Positions 17,797-27,908 are shown, counted from the first letter of the stretch. The stretch is DNA of 64,000 nt from Crocinitomix catalasitica ATCC 23190 (GCF_000621625.1 NZ_KK211318.1:62001-126000), one strand, 5' to 3'. Numbers and translations are program-made. Notes: generated by a model not told the origin, from the letters alone.

Positions 17797-19776
17797 TTAG
17801 TTTTTCCCAAGATTGTAAAGAGTATCTTCATTGATAACTACTTTATACTTGCTATTCAATTCTTTTAACCAATCCTCTTCTAACTTATTCTGATAAGCCG
17901 CCGTAACGATACCTTTCGCTTCGCTAAATTCTCTCAGTCTAGGCTCTAATTTTTCTCCAACATTAAAAACGTAATAGATGCCGTTGTTTAAATAAGGTTT
18001 ATTCGCACCTTTTTTAAATTCCTTTATCTCATTATTGACCTTAAACGCTGGCGTTGTTTCTGCATTAAAAGTTTGTGTTGCCACATTTACTGTTAATTCA
18101 GATTCCTTATTCATTTGCTCCTTAATTTCTTCGGGATTCAATTTGTTTTTCTTCGCTAATTTATATACTGCCTTTGCTGCAGCTAAATCATTGCACGAAT
18201 AAAGTGCTCCATTGTATCTTAAAGGATAAGTGAAATTGTTTTTATTCGCTTCATAATATGCTTTAATTCCAACGGTATCTTGAGAAGCTTTTTTCCAAAC
18301 TTGGTCTTGCATAATTTCAAAAATCAATATCCCATCACTGTACTCTTGCATAATTGATTTAAAAGCAGGATATTTCTTTTCTAATTGCGAATCTTCATAT
18401 TGGAGAACCATTAAGTAAACATATTTCTTAAATACCTCTAACACTAAATCTTTTTTGCTTCTAACACTTGTTCTTTGTTGATTATTCACAAAGTAATCAG
18501 CAAATTGTTTGATTGTAAATGTTTGATCCGCAAATTCGAAAAGTATTTCTTCATTGTGTGCATCGCTATTCAAGCCTTTCCATTTACCTTCAAAAACTTC
18601 ATCAGGTAACTGTTCGTAAATGATAGATAATAATTTAGACGCATTGTCGTAGTAATTATACTCTTTCTTTAATCCTTCAGCGAAAGCATCGTGTGTAGAC
18701 TCTGATCTGACATCACGTTCAACACGTAATCTTAAATCATTGTACATTCTCTCGTAACTTGGAATTGGAACCAATTCGTTTCTTCGAACAATATGGTATC
18801 CGTAATTAGTTTTGAAAGGTTTTGAAAAATCTTTGTCTTTTTTAAGTGCATACGCCGCCTCTTCAAAATTAGGAACCATTCGTTGTTTAGTCCCGGCCCC
18901 GAATGATGGTAAAGCTCCTCCTTTAACTTTTGAAGATTGATCTTCTGAATATTTTCTAGCCAAGTCTTCAAACTTTTCTCCAGCGACTAAAAGGTCGTAA
19001 ATTTCGTTGATCTTTTTCTCAGCCGCTTCATTTTGTTCTGGTGTTCTACCTTCGTTTGCCATTAATAGGATATGAGAAGTTGAAATCATTCCTGGAGATT
19101 TACGCTTATCAGTACATTGTATAACGTGGTAACCATATTGCGTGCGAACTGGCATTGAAATATCACCAATTGATAAATTAAATGCTGCGTTTTCAAAAGG
19201 GTAAATCATTTGTAAAGCAGAAAAATAACCTAAATCTCCACCATTTGTTTTAACAGAAGGATCATCTGATCCATTTTTACCTTGTGCAACGGCAACAAAG
19301 TCCTTGCCATCTAAGATTTGTTTTCTTAAATCCATCGCTCTTCTGTAAGCTTTTACAGTATCAGCTGGCAGTGCACTTGGTGAAAGACTTACTAAGATAT
19401 GACTTGCTCTAACTTCATTTTCAATACGTGAATAAGCCTCTTTAATTAAAGCTTCATTATTTTCCTTATCAATCATATAAGGTAAAGCAAGTGGCTTTCT
19501 GTATTGCAATAATTCTTTTTGTAATCTTGGAATAGTATCATAACCTAATTCTTTAGCTGCATGAACTTTTAGTTTGTAGTTAACAAACAACTTCATGTAG
19601 TCATCTAAAGAGTCTTTTTTGTAGGAAGGATTCGGATTATTTTTAGAATAAATGTATTCAAATTCTGAAGCATGAATTGTCTCATTGTCTATCGTCAGAA
19701 TAACAGGATCGTTTTTCTGAGCGTAAGAGCTTAGTGTAAGCGTAAAAGCGACAAGTAGTAAGTGTATCTTTTTCAT
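17797..19776 (-). CDS. Periplasmic peptidyl-prolyl isomerase with two parvulin domains
   Basis: A 659-residue exported protein. Signal peptide with LSSYAQ at about residue 20; an N-terminal helical region (about 25-120); two PpiC domains at about 125-225 (GGDLGYFSALQMIYPFE, TQYGYHVIQ) and 235-335 (GGALPSFGAGTKQRMVPNFE, TNYGYHIVRR); and a long C-terminal SurA/PpiD-like region. ATG at 19776 is preferred to the TTG at 19788. It follows guaB by about 12 bases. Probable role: outer-membrane protein folding. Confidence 0.9.
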   Translation of the reverse strand: MKKIHLLLVAFTLTLSSYAQKNDPVILTIDNETIHASEFEYIYSKNNPNPSYKKDSLDDYMKLFVNYKLKVHAAKELGYDTIPRLQKELLQYRKPLALPYMIDKENNEALIKEAYSRIENEVRASHILVSLSPSALPADTVKAYRRAMDLRKQILDGKDFVAVAQGKNGSDDPSVKTNGGDLGYFSALQMIYPFENAAFNLSIGDISMPVRTQYGYHVIQCTDKRKSPGMISTSHILLMANEGRTPEQNEAAEKKINEIYDLLVAGEKFEDLARKYSEDQSSKVKGGALPSFGAGTKQRMVPNFEEAAYALKKDKDFSKPFKTNYGYHIVRRNELVPIPSYERMYNDLRLRVERDVRSESTHDAFAEGLKKEYNYYDNASKLLSIIYEQLPDEVFEGKWKGLNSDAHNEEILFEFADQTFTIKQFADYFVNNQQRTSVRSKKDLVLEVFKKYVYLMVLQYEDSQLEKKYPAFKSIMQEYSDGILIFEIMQDQVWKKASQDTVGIKAYYEANKNNFTYPLRYNGALYSCNDLAAAKAVYKLAKKNKLNPEEIKEQMNKESELTVNVATQTFNAETTPAFKVNNEIKEFKKGANKPYLNNGIYYVFNVGEKLEPRLREFSEAKGIVTAAYQNKLEEDWLKELNSKYKVVINEDTLYNLGKN

Positions 19777-19788
19777 ATTAAATTTCAA

Positions 19789-21261
19789 TTATTTTTTACT
19801 GTAATTTGGAGCTTCTCTTGTAATTGAAACATCGTGCGGGTGACTTTCATTTACACCGGCACTTGATATTCTAATAAAAGGAGCACCTTTTAATTGTTCT
19901 ATATCTTTAGCACCACAATATCCCATTCCAGCTCTCAATCCACCAATGATTTGATGCATTACTTCATCTAAATTGCCTTTATAAGGTACACGACCGGAAA
20001 TACCTTCCGGAACCAATTTTTTAGCATCGTCTTCAGCACCTTGGAAATAACGATCTTTTGATCCTTGTTGCATTGCTTCAACAGAACCCATTCCACGGTA
20101 AGCTTTAAATTTTCTTCCCTGATAAATAATCGTTTCTCCTGGTGATTCTTTTACACCTGCAAACATCGATCCAACCATAATTGAATCTGCTCCTGCAGCA
20201 ATTGCTTTTACAAAATCTCCTGTATATCTAATTCCTCCATCCGCAATAATAGGAACACCTGTTCCTTCTAATGCCATAGCCACTTCATTAACAGCTGTTA
20301 ATTGAGGAACGCCAATTCCTGCAATAATTCTTGTTGTACAAATTGAACCTGGGCCAATTCCTACTTTTACAGCATCCGCACCAGCTTCTACTAAAAATTT
20401 AGCTGCTTCAGCTGTTGCAATATTTCCTGCAATTACATCTAATTTAGGAAAGGCTTTCTTAACCTCTCTTAATGTGTCAGCAAAAGTTAAAGTGTGACCG
20501 TGTGCTGTGTCAATAACAATAGCATCAACACCAGCTTTTACCAATGCTTCAACTCTCGTTAAGGTATCATTCGTTACACCTACTGCTGCTGCAACACGCA
20601 ATCTGCCGAATTCGTCTTTACATGAATTTGGATGTTCTTTTACTTTTATAATATCACGGAATGTAATCAATCCGATCAGTTTATTATTATCGTCAACAAC
20701 AGGCAATTTTTCAATTTTATGTTGCTGTAACGTGCGTTCAGCATCAACTAAATCTGTTCCTTTAGATGCTGTAACAATGTTTTCTGAAGTCATTATAGAA
20801 ACAATCGGTTTTGATAATTCTTTTTCAAAACGCAAGTCTCTATTGGTAACTATTCCTTTTAAAAATTGGTTTTCGTCGACAATTGGAATGCCGCCAATTT
20901 TATTCTCTTCCATTAATTTTAAGGCATCTGCAACAGTTGCACTTTCAACTAATGTAATTGGGTCGATAATCATACCGCTTTCTGAACGCTTCACTTTTCT
21001 AACTTCTAACGCTTGTTGAGCGATAGACATATTTTTGTGAATTACGCCAATTCCGCCTTGTTGAGCAATCGCAATTGCTAATGATGATTCTGTCACTGTA
21101 TCCATAGCTGCAGAAACGATCGGCGTGTTTAAATATATGTTCCTTGTTAATTTAGTTCTTAACTTAACATCTTTTGGCAATACGTCAGAGTACCTAGGTA
21201 CTAGTAAAACGTCGTCATATGTTAACCCCTCTTGTACGTTTTTTATATCTGCTATTGGCAT
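19789..21261 (-). CDS. guaB: IMP dehydrogenase
   Basis: A 490-residue enzyme that oxidises IMP to XMP with NAD, the committed step of GMP synthesis. TIM barrel with two CBS domains inserted at about 95-210 ([39 protein letters not shown]). Catalytic loop [10 protein letters not shown] holds the reactive Cys. [11 protein letters not shown] and [11 protein letters not shown] are also conserved. Length and start are standard. A -7 box is at 21294-21301. Confidence 0.98.
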   Translation of the reverse strand: MPIADIKNVQEGLTYDDVLLVPRYSDVLPKDVKLRTKLTRNIYLNTPIVSAAMDTVTESSLAIAIAQQGGIGVIHKNMSIAQQALEVRKVKRSESGMIIDPITLVESATVADALKLMEENKIGGIPIVDENQFLKGIVTNRDLRFEKELSKPIVSIMTSENIVTASKGTDLVDAERTLQQHKIEKLPVVDDNNKLIGLITFRDIIKVKEHPNSCKDEFGRLRVAAAVGVTNDTLTRVEALVKAGVDAIVIDTAHGHTLTFADTLREVKKAFPKLDVIAGNIATAEAAKFLVEAGADAVKVGIGPGSICTTRIIAGIGVPQLTAVNEVAMALEGTGVPIIADGGIRYTGDFVKAIAAGADSIMVGSMFAGVKESPGETIIYQGRKFKAYRGMGSVEAMQQGSKDRYFQGAEDDAKKLVPEGISGRVPYKGNLDEVMHQIIGGLRAGMGYCGAKDIEQLKGAPFIRISSAGVNESHPHDVSITREAPNYSKK

Positions 21262-21293
21262 AAGAATGAATTTATTTCGTTTATAAATTCCCG

Positions 21294-21301
21294 CAAAGTT
21301 A
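21294..21301 (-). promoter_or_regulatory. -7 box of guaB
   Basis: TAACTTTG on the minus strand (TAnnTTTG), with a TTG about 22 bases upstream of it. It lies 33 bases before the guaB start. Confidence 0.55.
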
Positions 21302-21409
21302 ACAAAAAGGATTTTTCTATCTCCAATTTATTTGGCTAAACAATTTAAAAATTGTTAAATAGTTTTGATTGCAGTCGAATAATCAGGATATTTGTACACA
21401 AACTTTCGC

Positions 21410-22066
21410 ATGAAAAACTTTTTAATTCTCTTGTTAATGTTGGCTAGTTCATTGGCTTTTAGCCAATCTAAATTGAAAGATTTCGGATTGGTTGCTAAGA
21501 TTGATACGATGCAATATGTACAGCTTACTGGTATCGTAATAAATGACAGTTTAGAACGAATTCCTTATGCGAAAGTGAAAGATTTATCTACTAATAGAGG
21601 AACACTAGCTGATTTTTATGGTTATTATGCCTTAGTTGTGCATCCTGGAGACACGGTCGAGTTCAGTTCATTAGGGTATAAAACGAAACGTTATGTTATT
21701 TCTGATACCATGAGTATTCGTTCATTTACACTAGTGCAAGTTATGGCACACGATACAATTACCATCGATCCTGTAGATATTTATCCTTGGCCTTCACGGG
21801 AAGAATTTGCAGATTATTTTTTAAGTTTAGATATTCCTGATGACGACTTGACAAGAGCACAACAAAGATTGTCTCCGCAAGAGATGGCTTTCGTTGGCGC
21901 ATTGGTTAGTGCCGATGGAGGATCTTCTTACAGTGCATATCGTGCTCAGATGAGTCAGGCTTTGTATACACGAGGACAAATGCCTCAAAACAATCTATTG
22001 AACCCTGCTTCTTGGGCTGAGTTCTTGAAGAATGTAGGAACTGGCAAATATAAAATCAGCCAATAA
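21410..22066 (+). CDS. Exported protein with carboxypeptidase-like regulatory domain
   Basis: A 218-residue exported protein. Signal peptide ends LAFSQ. Residues about 40-110 match the CarboxypepD_reg beta-sandwich (LTGIVINDSLERIPYAKVK, GYYALVVHPGDTVEFSSLGY) found in the Bacteroidota envelope. The C-terminal half (about 130-218) is uncharacterised. The ATG at 21410 is preferred over a TTG at 21392, which would add residues before the signal peptide. Confidence 0.82.
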   Translation: MKNFLILLLMLASSLAFSQSKLKDFGLVAKIDTMQYVQLTGIVINDSLERIPYAKVKDLSTNRGTLADFYGYYALVVHPGDTVEFSSLGYKTKRYVISDTMSIRSFTLVQVMAHDTITIDPVDIYPWPSREEFADYFLSLDIPDDDLTRAQQRLSPQEMAFVGALVSADGGSSYSAYRAQMSQALYTRGQMPQNNLLNPASWAEFLKNVGTGKYKISQ

Positions 22067-22070
22067 GTTT

Positions 22071-22511
22071 TTAAAGGTTGGTGAAGACTGGAATTTCAGC
22101 CAGGTAATTTATTGAAGAATTCTCGGGGTCGATATAGGCGCAATAGTGTTCTAATCCATTGGTCAAAATAAGATATGACGCATTTAAGGTATGCGCATAT
22201 TTAGCAATTTGATAAAAAGTATCTTCTGTTATTTTAATTTTAGGTGCCTTACATTCAACTATAACCTTTGCTTCACGTTGATCGTCAAAAATAGCAATAT
22301 CACAGCGCTTTTTCATATTGTTATAAATCACTTGATATTCAGAAACCATCCTGCCTTTCGGATAACCTAAATGATCAATTAAATAATGGATGAAATTTTG
22401 ACGTACCCATTCTTCCGGAGTTAACTTATAATATTTACTACGCAGAATATCCCAGATTTGATTGTCTTTTATCTTCAACTGGGCTGGCGGTAAATTTAAA
22501 GACTGATGCAT
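22071..22511 (-). CDS. HsdR-N-like nuclease-fold protein (type I restriction subunit R-like)
   Basis: A 146-residue protein matching the HSDR_N_2 family: RQNFIHYLIDHLGYP, then RCDIAIFDDQREAKVIVECKAPK, which carries the D...ExK pattern of PD-(D/E)xK nucleases. It is a stand-alone domain; no restriction-modification genes are nearby, and such orphans are common next to recF in this phylum. The function is unknown. Convergent with the gene ending at 22066, with only 4 bases between. Confidence 0.85.
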   Translation of the reverse strand: MHQSLNLPPAQLKIKDNQIWDILRSKYYKLTPEEWVRQNFIHYLIDHLGYPKGRMVSEYQVIYNNMKKRCDIAIFDDQREAKVIVECKAPKIKITEDTFYQIAKYAHTLNASYLILTNGLEHYCAYIDPENSSINYLAEIPVFTNL

Positions 22512-22564
22512 TAATCAAAGTTAAGTAAAAATGGAAATAAGTAGAGCATTCCTTGAGTAATTTA

Positions 22565-22572
22565 TATCTTTG
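22565..22572 (+). promoter_or_regulatory. -7 box of recF
   Basis: TATCTTTG, 18 bases upstream of the recF ATG. No well-spaced -33 box is visible. Confidence 0.5.
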
Positions 22573-22590
22573 GGCTAGACTATAAATATC

Positions 22591-23694
22591 ATGCACCTCG
22601 AATCACTCAATTTAATCAATTTTAAAAATTATACGGAAGGCAATTTGGCTTTTTCGTCAGATATTAACGTATTTGTTGGTGACAATGGTGCTGGCAAAAC
22701 TAATTTATTAGATGCTATTTATTATCTATCATTTTGTCGTTCTTTTTTGAATCCTATTGACAAACAATCAATCCGGTTGAATGAGAAATTCTTTATTCTG
22801 AATGGTACATTTGTTAAATTGGACAAGAAGATTAATATTTCTTGTTCGGTTCAAGAAGGCCAAAAGAAAAAAGTTAAACGCAATAAAAAGGAATATGATA
22901 AAATTTCTGACCATATCGGATCTTTTCCATCGGTTGTGATTTCACCTTATGATACGAATTTAATTATTGAAGGTAGTGAGACTCGAAGGAAGTTTATTGA
23001 CAGTATCATTGCGCAAGTTGATCGTGTATACCTAGAAACTTTAATGCGATATAATAAAGTTTTGCAACAAAGGAATGCGCTTTTAAAGCAGTTTCAAGAA
23101 ATGCGGATTTTTGAGCAAGAGAGTATTGAGGTTTGGGATTTGCAGTTGGCAGAATTAGGTAAAATAGTCTATAAGAAAAGACAAGATTTTTTGGTGGGTT
23201 TTATTCCATTATTTCAGAAGTTTTTCAATTTCATAGCAGCGGACAAGGAAGTGATTAATATCGCTTATAAGTCGCAGTTGAATGAGCAAGATTATGAAGC
23301 TGGTTTAAAAGCAACGAGTAGAAAGGATAGTATTTTAGGATATACGAATTTTGGTATTCATAAAGATGATTTGGAGTTTTTAATCCACAATCAACCTATA
23401 AAAAAGTTTGGAAGTCAAGGACAACAGAAGTCGTTTTTAATTGGTCTTAAATTGGCGCAATTCGAAATGGTGAGTGAATTATTGGATACTAAACCAATGT
23501 TATTGCTCGATGATATTTTTGATAAATTAGATATCGGTCGTGTAAAACGATTGATGGAATTGGTAGCGGAACATCGTTTTGGGCAAGTGTTTATATCTGA
23601 TACTGATGTCGACAGAATTGATAAAGTTTTTGAGGGTATTGACTTAGAGGTAAATATCTTTCATGTAAAAGAAGGGAAAGTAGAAAATGCGTAA
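22591..23694 (+). CDS. recF: DNA replication and repair protein RecF
   Basis: A 367-residue SMC-like ATPase that loads RecA at gaps with RecOR. Walker A GDNGAGKT at 30-37; Q-loop region YYLSFCRSFL; signature KKFGSQGQQKSFLIGLKLAQ; Walker B PMLLLDDIFDKLD. The last 8 bases overlap the DUF721 gene. Confidence 0.96.
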   Translation: MHLESLNLINFKNYTEGNLAFSSDINVFVGDNGAGKTNLLDAIYYLSFCRSFLNPIDKQSIRLNEKFFILNGTFVKLDKKINISCSVQEGQKKKVKRNKKEYDKISDHIGSFPSVVISPYDTNLIIEGSETRRKFIDSIIAQVDRVYLETLMRYNKVLQQRNALLKQFQEMRIFEQESIEVWDLQLAELGKIVYKKRQDFLVGFIPLFQKFFNFIAADKEVINIAYKSQLNEQDYEAGLKATSRKDSILGYTNFGIHKDDLEFLIHNQPIKKFGSQGQQKSFLIGLKLAQFEMVSELLDTKPMLLLDDIFDKLDIGRVKRLMELVAEHRFGQVFISDTDVDRIDKVFEGIDLEVNIFHVKEGKVENA

Positions 23695-23980
23695 GAATGA
23701 AGATGGCAAACCATTAAAAGATGTCTTAGATGGCTTCTTTAAATCAATGGGAATGGAAGATAAGATGATTGAAACGAAGGCACTTTCACAGTGGACTGAA
23801 TTGATGGGGGAGGCTGTAGGGAAAAGAACCTTAAATCTCTTTATTAAGAACCGTGTGCTTATCCTTGAATTGAACTCTTCCGTGATTAGAGACGAATTGA
23901 TGCACTCGAAGTCAAATATTATTGATAAATTTAATCAAATGGCGGGGAAAGATTTAATTGAAGATATCTTTTTCAAGTAA
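23687..23980 (+). CDS. DUF721 (DciA-like) protein
   Basis: A 97-residue DUF721 protein, directly coupled to recF by an 8-base overlap. Conserved pattern: WTELMGEAVGKRT, followed by a strand-rich RVLILELNSSVIRDELMHSKSNIIDKFN. The family includes DciA, a loader of the replicative helicase in bacteria without DnaC/DnaI; that role here is inference. Confidence 0.88.
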   Translation: MRKNEDGKPLKDVLDGFFKSMGMEDKMIETKALSQWTELMGEAVGKRTLNLFIKNRVLILELNSSVIRDELMHSKSNIIDKFNQMAGKDLIEDIFFK

Positions 23981-24004
23981 TTCAACCGATTTAAATTTTA
24001 TTTG

Positions 24005-24262
24005 ATGAAAAAATATGTTTTAGTATTCGCTTTAGGCGCAATGTTTACCTCTTGTTCTTCTTATACAGCCGATCAGGGCAAAGCAGCACAAGATATGTGT
24101 GATTGTATGGAGAATGATGAATATGATGATTTTGATATTAATTGGGCCGAGTGTGATTTGGCTTTAAAAGAGTCTTACGATGCGGAGGTAACTGCAGACG
24201 AAGGTTGGATAGCAGCAATAACGGATAAATGTCCCACTGTTGCAAAGAATATTACTCAGTAA
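24005..24262 (+). CDS. Small lipoprotein
   Basis: An 85-residue lipoprotein: lipobox MFTSC near residue 18. The mature part is acidic and Cys-containing (AQDMCDCMEND, EWAECD-like). No family recognised. The ATG at 24005 is preferred over the TTG just before it. A terminator follows immediately. Confidence 0.75.
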   Translation: MKKYVLVFALGAMFTSCSSYTADQGKAAQDMCDCMENDEYDDFDINWAECDLALKESYDAEVTADEGWIAAITDKCPTVAKNITQ

Positions 24263-24264
24263 AT

Positions 24265-24300
24265 AAAAAAGCCATCAGTCATTTGACCGATGGCTTTTTT
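24265..24300. terminator. Bidirectional terminator
   Basis: Perfect 12-base arms AAAAAAGCCATC (24265-24276) and GATGGCTTTTTT (24289-24300), with a further inner GTCA/TGAC pairing. Between convergent genes. Confidence 0.9.
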
Positions 24301-24317
24301 TATTGCTTTTTTTTCTA

Positions 24318-24749
24318 TTAAGCTTCAATCGTAATTGATTCGATTTTGTCGCCTTCAACTATTTTGTCAACAACATCAACACCATCAATAACTTTTCCAA
24401 AACAAGTATGGTTACCATCTAAATGAGATGTGTTATTACGTGAATGACAAACAAAAAACTGAGATCCACCAGTATTTCTACCAGCATGCGCCATTGATAA
24501 AACACCTCTTTCGTGGTGTTGTTTCTCAGCATTTACTTCGCAATCAATTGTGTGACCTGGTCCGCCTGCACCTGTTCCGTCAGGACATCCACCTTGAATC
24601 ACGAAATCAGGAATAACTCTATGCCATGATAAACCATTGTAAAATCCATCATTTGCTAGTTTAGCAAAGTTTTGAACCGTGATTGGCGTTTCTTTTTCGT
24701 ATAATTCGGCAATCATTGTGCCTTTATTCGTTGTTATTGTTGCTTTCAT
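24318..24749 (-). CDS. Cyclophilin-type peptidyl-prolyl isomerase
   Basis: A 143-residue cytosolic cyclophilin (no signal peptide). Family motifs: [57 protein letters not shown] and [16 protein letters not shown] -7 box lies at 24781-24788. Confidence 0.95.
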   Translation of the reverse strand: MKATITTNKGTMIAELYEKETPITVQNFAKLANDGFYNGLSWHRVIPDFVIQGGCPDGTGAGGPGHTIDCEVNAEKQHHERGVLSMAHAGRNTGGSQFFVCHSRNNTSHLDGNHTCFGKVIDGVDVVDKIVEGDKIESITIEA

Positions 24750-24780
24750 TTTAATAAATTTTATTATGCAAATTAAAGTG

Positions 24781-24788
24781 CAAAATTA
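24781..24788 (-). promoter_or_regulatory. -7 box of cyclophilin gene
   Basis: TAATTTTG on the minus strand, matching TAnnTTTG, about 31 bases before the start codon. Confidence 0.45.
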
Positions 24789-24878
24789 CGAAACAGAATT
24801 GGATTAGGCATGCCAAATTTCTATTGGATCTATTGCCGTTTAATTAATTTGTATGATCTTTAGGTTTAAAATAATTGT

Positions 24879-25325
24879 ATGGAATTGGATGAACCGCTAA
24901 TACCAAAGAAAAAGAATAGTAGTTTAAAAGTTGTTGCTTTGCTTTCGTATTTGGCAAACGGATTTTGGGCATTAATGTTTTTATTGCTTTTTTTAGGGTG
25001 TATTATAAATGCTGGTAAAGTTGAAGAGGTTGTGCAAATGGACGGCGTATTTGAAGGATTGATTTACGTGATGGCTGGTATTAGTATCGTAATGGTAATG
25101 ATCTCTATTCTTTGTATTTATGGTCTTTCTGAATTGGTAAAGGGGAATAAGTCGGGAGCGCGCATCTATTTAATATGTAACTCCATATGGGTGCTATTGG
25201 TTTTTTATGCTTCCGCTGGTAGTTTTGTTTACATTACTTTAGGCTTGGTATCCGTTATTTTTATGTTAATTATTATGATGTTATCAAAAGATAACCAGCT
25301 TGAGGAATCCAATATCAAAGCTTAA
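24879..25325 (+). CDS. Small integral membrane protein
   Basis: A 148-residue protein with a short charged N terminus (PLIPKKKNSSLK) and about four hydrophobic segments (for example ALMFLLLFLGCII and VMAGISIVMVMISILCIYGL). No family recognised. It precedes bshC but the -7 box at 25366 suggests bshC has its own promoter. Confidence 0.75.
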   Translation: MELDEPLIPKKKNSSLKVVALLSYLANGFWALMFLLLFLGCIINAGKVEEVVQMDGVFEGLIYVMAGISIVMVMISILCIYGLSELVKGNKSGARIYLICNSIWVLLVFYASAGSFVYITLGLVSVIFMLIIMMLSKDNQLEESNIKA

Positions 25326-25365
25326 TTCTTTTATGTAAATCAATAAAATTGCCCTATTTAATTTT

Positions 25366-25373
25366 TACTTTTG
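25366..25373 (+). promoter_or_regulatory. -7 box of bshC, very close to the ATG
   Basis: TACTTTTG matches TAnnTTTG and ends 4 bases before the ATG at 25378. Transcription would begin about at the start codon, suggesting a leaderless mRNA. Confidence 0.5.
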
Positions 25374-25377
25374 TACC

Positions 25378-26967
25378 ATGATTACAAAAGAATATTCGTT
25401 TGAAGAATTAAAGTTTTCGTCGCAATTGGTACGCGATTTAATTCAAGAAAAAGAACCAATAAAGCAATTTATTAATGATTTCTATAGCGCTGCAGCAATC
25501 TCTGAGCAAATAAAACAGAAACCTTTTTCGGTTGATCAAAGAGTCTTACTTAATCAACAATTGATAAAACAGAATAGTGCGGTTGAATTAACTGTCGCAA
25601 GTCAAAAACATATCGATGCTATTCTTCAAAATAATACATATACGATTACAACTGGTCATCAACTAAACCTATTAACGGGACCACTTTATACTATTTATAA
25701 AATTGCGCAGGTGATTAAGATTGCCAATCAAAAAGCGATTGATCAACCTGAAATGAATTTTGTTCCAGTTTTTTGGATGGCAACAGAGGATCATGATTTT
25801 GAAGAAATCAATCATTTACACCTTTTTGGTAAAAAAATTGAATGGGAGAATGAAGTTTCTAAGGGGAAAATAGTTGGAGCAATTGAATTGGATTCAATGA
25901 ATGAGTTTTTGGCAACTGTTGAAGACAAATATCAAGATGAAAGTTTAAAAGAGGTTTTGATAAAATTGACAAATGCTTATAAAACGACTTCGAATTTAGC
26001 TGAGGCGACAAGAGAATTGGTGAATCAATTATTCGGTGAATATGGTATTGTTATTTTAGATGGGAATGACCAAGAATTAAAGAAGGCATTTGCACCGATA
26101 GCAAAAAAAGAAGTAGAAGAGGAATTGGTGTTTAGCACGGTTGATAAGACGAATGCTGCACTCGAAGAATTAGGTTATCACCAACAAGTCTATTTAAGAG
26201 AATGTAATCTTTTTTATATCGATGAGCATCATTACCGCCAAAGAATAGCTAAGACGGATGATGGTTTTTTGATTAATGAAAAAGCTTGGACCAAGGAGGA
26301 GGTATTGAATGCGATAGATGATAACCCAGCGCAATTTTCACCAAATGCTTTATTGAGACCTGTTTATCAAGAATGTATTTTACCAAACTTGGTTTATGTA
26401 GGTGGTGGCGGAGAGATTGCTTATTGGTTACAATTAAAAGGTGTCTTTGAAGCATTAAATATTCCGTACCCATTATTAAGAGTGAGAGATTCTTTTTTAT
26501 TGGTAAGAGAGAGCGAAGAGGAGCAATTGGCAGCGATTAATATGTCTATTTTTGACTTGAAAGAGAATTTAGAAATGATATTAAAGGAATTGGCATTGGC
26601 GAATAACGCAGATGAAATTCAATTAGATGATGAAAGGCAAGTGTTGAAGGCTGTCAAAGAAAAATTGGTTGAGAAATCAAATGTGATTAATAAAGGCTTA
26701 AATGCCATGGTTGAAGCTGAGTTTGCCAAGTTTGAAAAAACAATTGATAAAATTCAAGCCAGTTTTATTAAGTCTGAAAAAGGAAAGTTAGATAAGGAAA
26801 GAAAGAGAATAGAATCATTACAAGCTAAGTTTTTTCCTGGAGGAAGTTTCCAAGAACGTTTTGATAATTTCATCCCTTATCATTTGCAAAACGATGCTTT
26901 TATTGCCGATATAATGGCGTTGATGTCAACGGCGACAGCACCTAAAGTAAATATTGTACGCATATAA
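25378..26967 (+). CDS. bshC: Bacillithiol synthase BshC (cysteine-adding enzyme)
   Basis: A 529-residue protein matching BshC, which adds cysteine to glucosaminyl-malate in bacillithiol synthesis. Evidence: TITTGHQLNLLTGPLYTIYK, FVPVFWMATEDHDFEEINH (HxGH-like nucleotide-binding region), LPNLVYVGGGGEIAYWLQLK, and a C-terminal coiled-coil (about 385-480). Length fits the family. No bshA or bshB is in the window. Confidence 0.95.
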   Translation: MITKEYSFEELKFSSQLVRDLIQEKEPIKQFINDFYSAAAISEQIKQKPFSVDQRVLLNQQLIKQNSAVELTVASQKHIDAILQNNTYTITTGHQLNLLTGPLYTIYKIAQVIKIANQKAIDQPEMNFVPVFWMATEDHDFEEINHLHLFGKKIEWENEVSKGKIVGAIELDSMNEFLATVEDKYQDESLKEVLIKLTNAYKTTSNLAEATRELVNQLFGEYGIVILDGNDQELKKAFAPIAKKEVEEELVFSTVDKTNAALEELGYHQQVYLRECNLFYIDEHHYRQRIAKTDDGFLINEKAWTKEEVLNAIDDNPAQFSPNALLRPVYQECILPNLVYVGGGGEIAYWLQLKGVFEALNIPYPLLRVRDSFLLVRESEEEQLAAINMSIFDLKENLEMILKELALANNADEIQLDDERQVLKAVKEKLVEKSNVINKGLNAMVEAEFAKFEKTIDKIQASFIKSEKGKLDKERKRIESLQAKFFPGGSFQERFDNFIPYHLQNDAFIADIMALMSTATAPKVNIVRI

Positions 26968-26979
26968 TTCGTTTAAAAA

Positions 26980-27852
26980 ATGGCGCAACTACAAGCATCT
27001 GAATTAACATTGAATGATAAAGGACGTATTTATCATCTGGATTTATTGGATGAAGATATCGCCGATAATATTATCCTCGTTGGTGATCCTGGGCGTGTTG
27101 AGCTAATTGCAGCCAAATTCTCTTCGGTTCGGTTTAAAACAGAGAACAGGGAATTTGTAACGATGACTGGAGAATATAAAGGCAAAGAATTAACTGTTAT
27201 CTCTACAGGAATTGGAACCGATAATATAGATATAGTTCTTACAGAATTGGATGCAATTGCGAATATCGATCTTAAATCGAGAGAAATTAGAGCAGATAAA
27301 CGCGTTTTAAACATCGTTCGAATTGGCACATGTGGGGCTTTAATAAATTCGGTTGAACCCGGTGATATTATTCGTTCGGAATATGCAATTGGTTTGGATG
27401 GCTTGGCTCATTTTTATGAGCATGATTTTAGTGAAGATGAAGGCCACTTAAAAACGGCTTTTATTGCGGCGGCAAAATGGGATAAACGGTTGAATCAACC
27501 CTACGTAAAATCGGCTTCTAAACAACTGAATAAGCAATTTAAAGATTTTGGAGTGGGAGGGATAACGTTAACAGCAAATGGGTTTTACGGTCCGCAAGGT
27601 AGGGCATTAAGATTGCCATTGCGTTACCCGAATCAGCAATACGAATTTCAGACCTTAAATTGGCAAGGATTACAACTCACGAATCTCGAGATGGAGACTT
27701 CTGGTTTGTATTTTATGGCGGCCGCTTTAGGTCATCATGCACTCACTATTTGCTTAGTTGTTGCGAATAGAAATACCAAAACTTTCTTACCTAATTATCA
27801 CGAGAAAATGGATGGTCTCATCAATCAAATATTAGACCGATTAACATTGTAG
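26980..27852 (+). CDS. Nucleoside phosphorylase (uridine/purine phosphorylase family)
   Basis: A 290-residue PNP/UDP-family enzyme. Motifs: IILVGDPGRVELIAAKF (phosphate binding), ISTGIGTDNIDIVLTELDA, VRIGTCGAL and TNLEMETSGLYFMAAALGH (MExE-like base/ribose binding). The exact nucleoside cannot be told from sequence; uridine phosphorylase is most likely. It begins 12 bases after bshC and is probably co-transcribed. Confidence 0.88.
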   Translation: MAQLQASELTLNDKGRIYHLDLLDEDIADNIILVGDPGRVELIAAKFSSVRFKTENREFVTMTGEYKGKELTVISTGIGTDNIDIVLTELDAIANIDLKSREIRADKRVLNIVRIGTCGALINSVEPGDIIRSEYAIGLDGLAHFYEHDFSEDEGHLKTAFIAAAKWDKRLNQPYVKSASKQLNKQFKDFGVGGITLTANGFYGPQGRALRLPLRYPNQQYEFQTLNWQGLQLTNLEMETSGLYFMAAALGHHALTICLVVANRNTKTFLPNYHEKMDGLINQILDRLTL

Positions 27853-27900
27853 GGTTAAAAACATTTTGTCATCCAGTTCATTAACGGAGGAGTTCTGACC

Positions 27901-27908
27901 TACCTTTG
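27901..27908 (+). promoter_or_regulatory. -7 box abutting a GTG start
   Basis: TACCTTTG matches TAnnTTTG and ends 5 bases before the GTG at 27914, again consistent with a leaderless transcript. Confidence 0.45.

Noticed and set aside
20507-21019. 170-codon ORF on the plus strand
   Set aside because: It is fully antisense to guaB, with composition that follows the guaB codons; a shadow frame.
22071-22511. Restriction-modification system
   Set aside because: Only an isolated HsdR-N-like domain; no methyltransferase or specificity gene in the neighbourhood.
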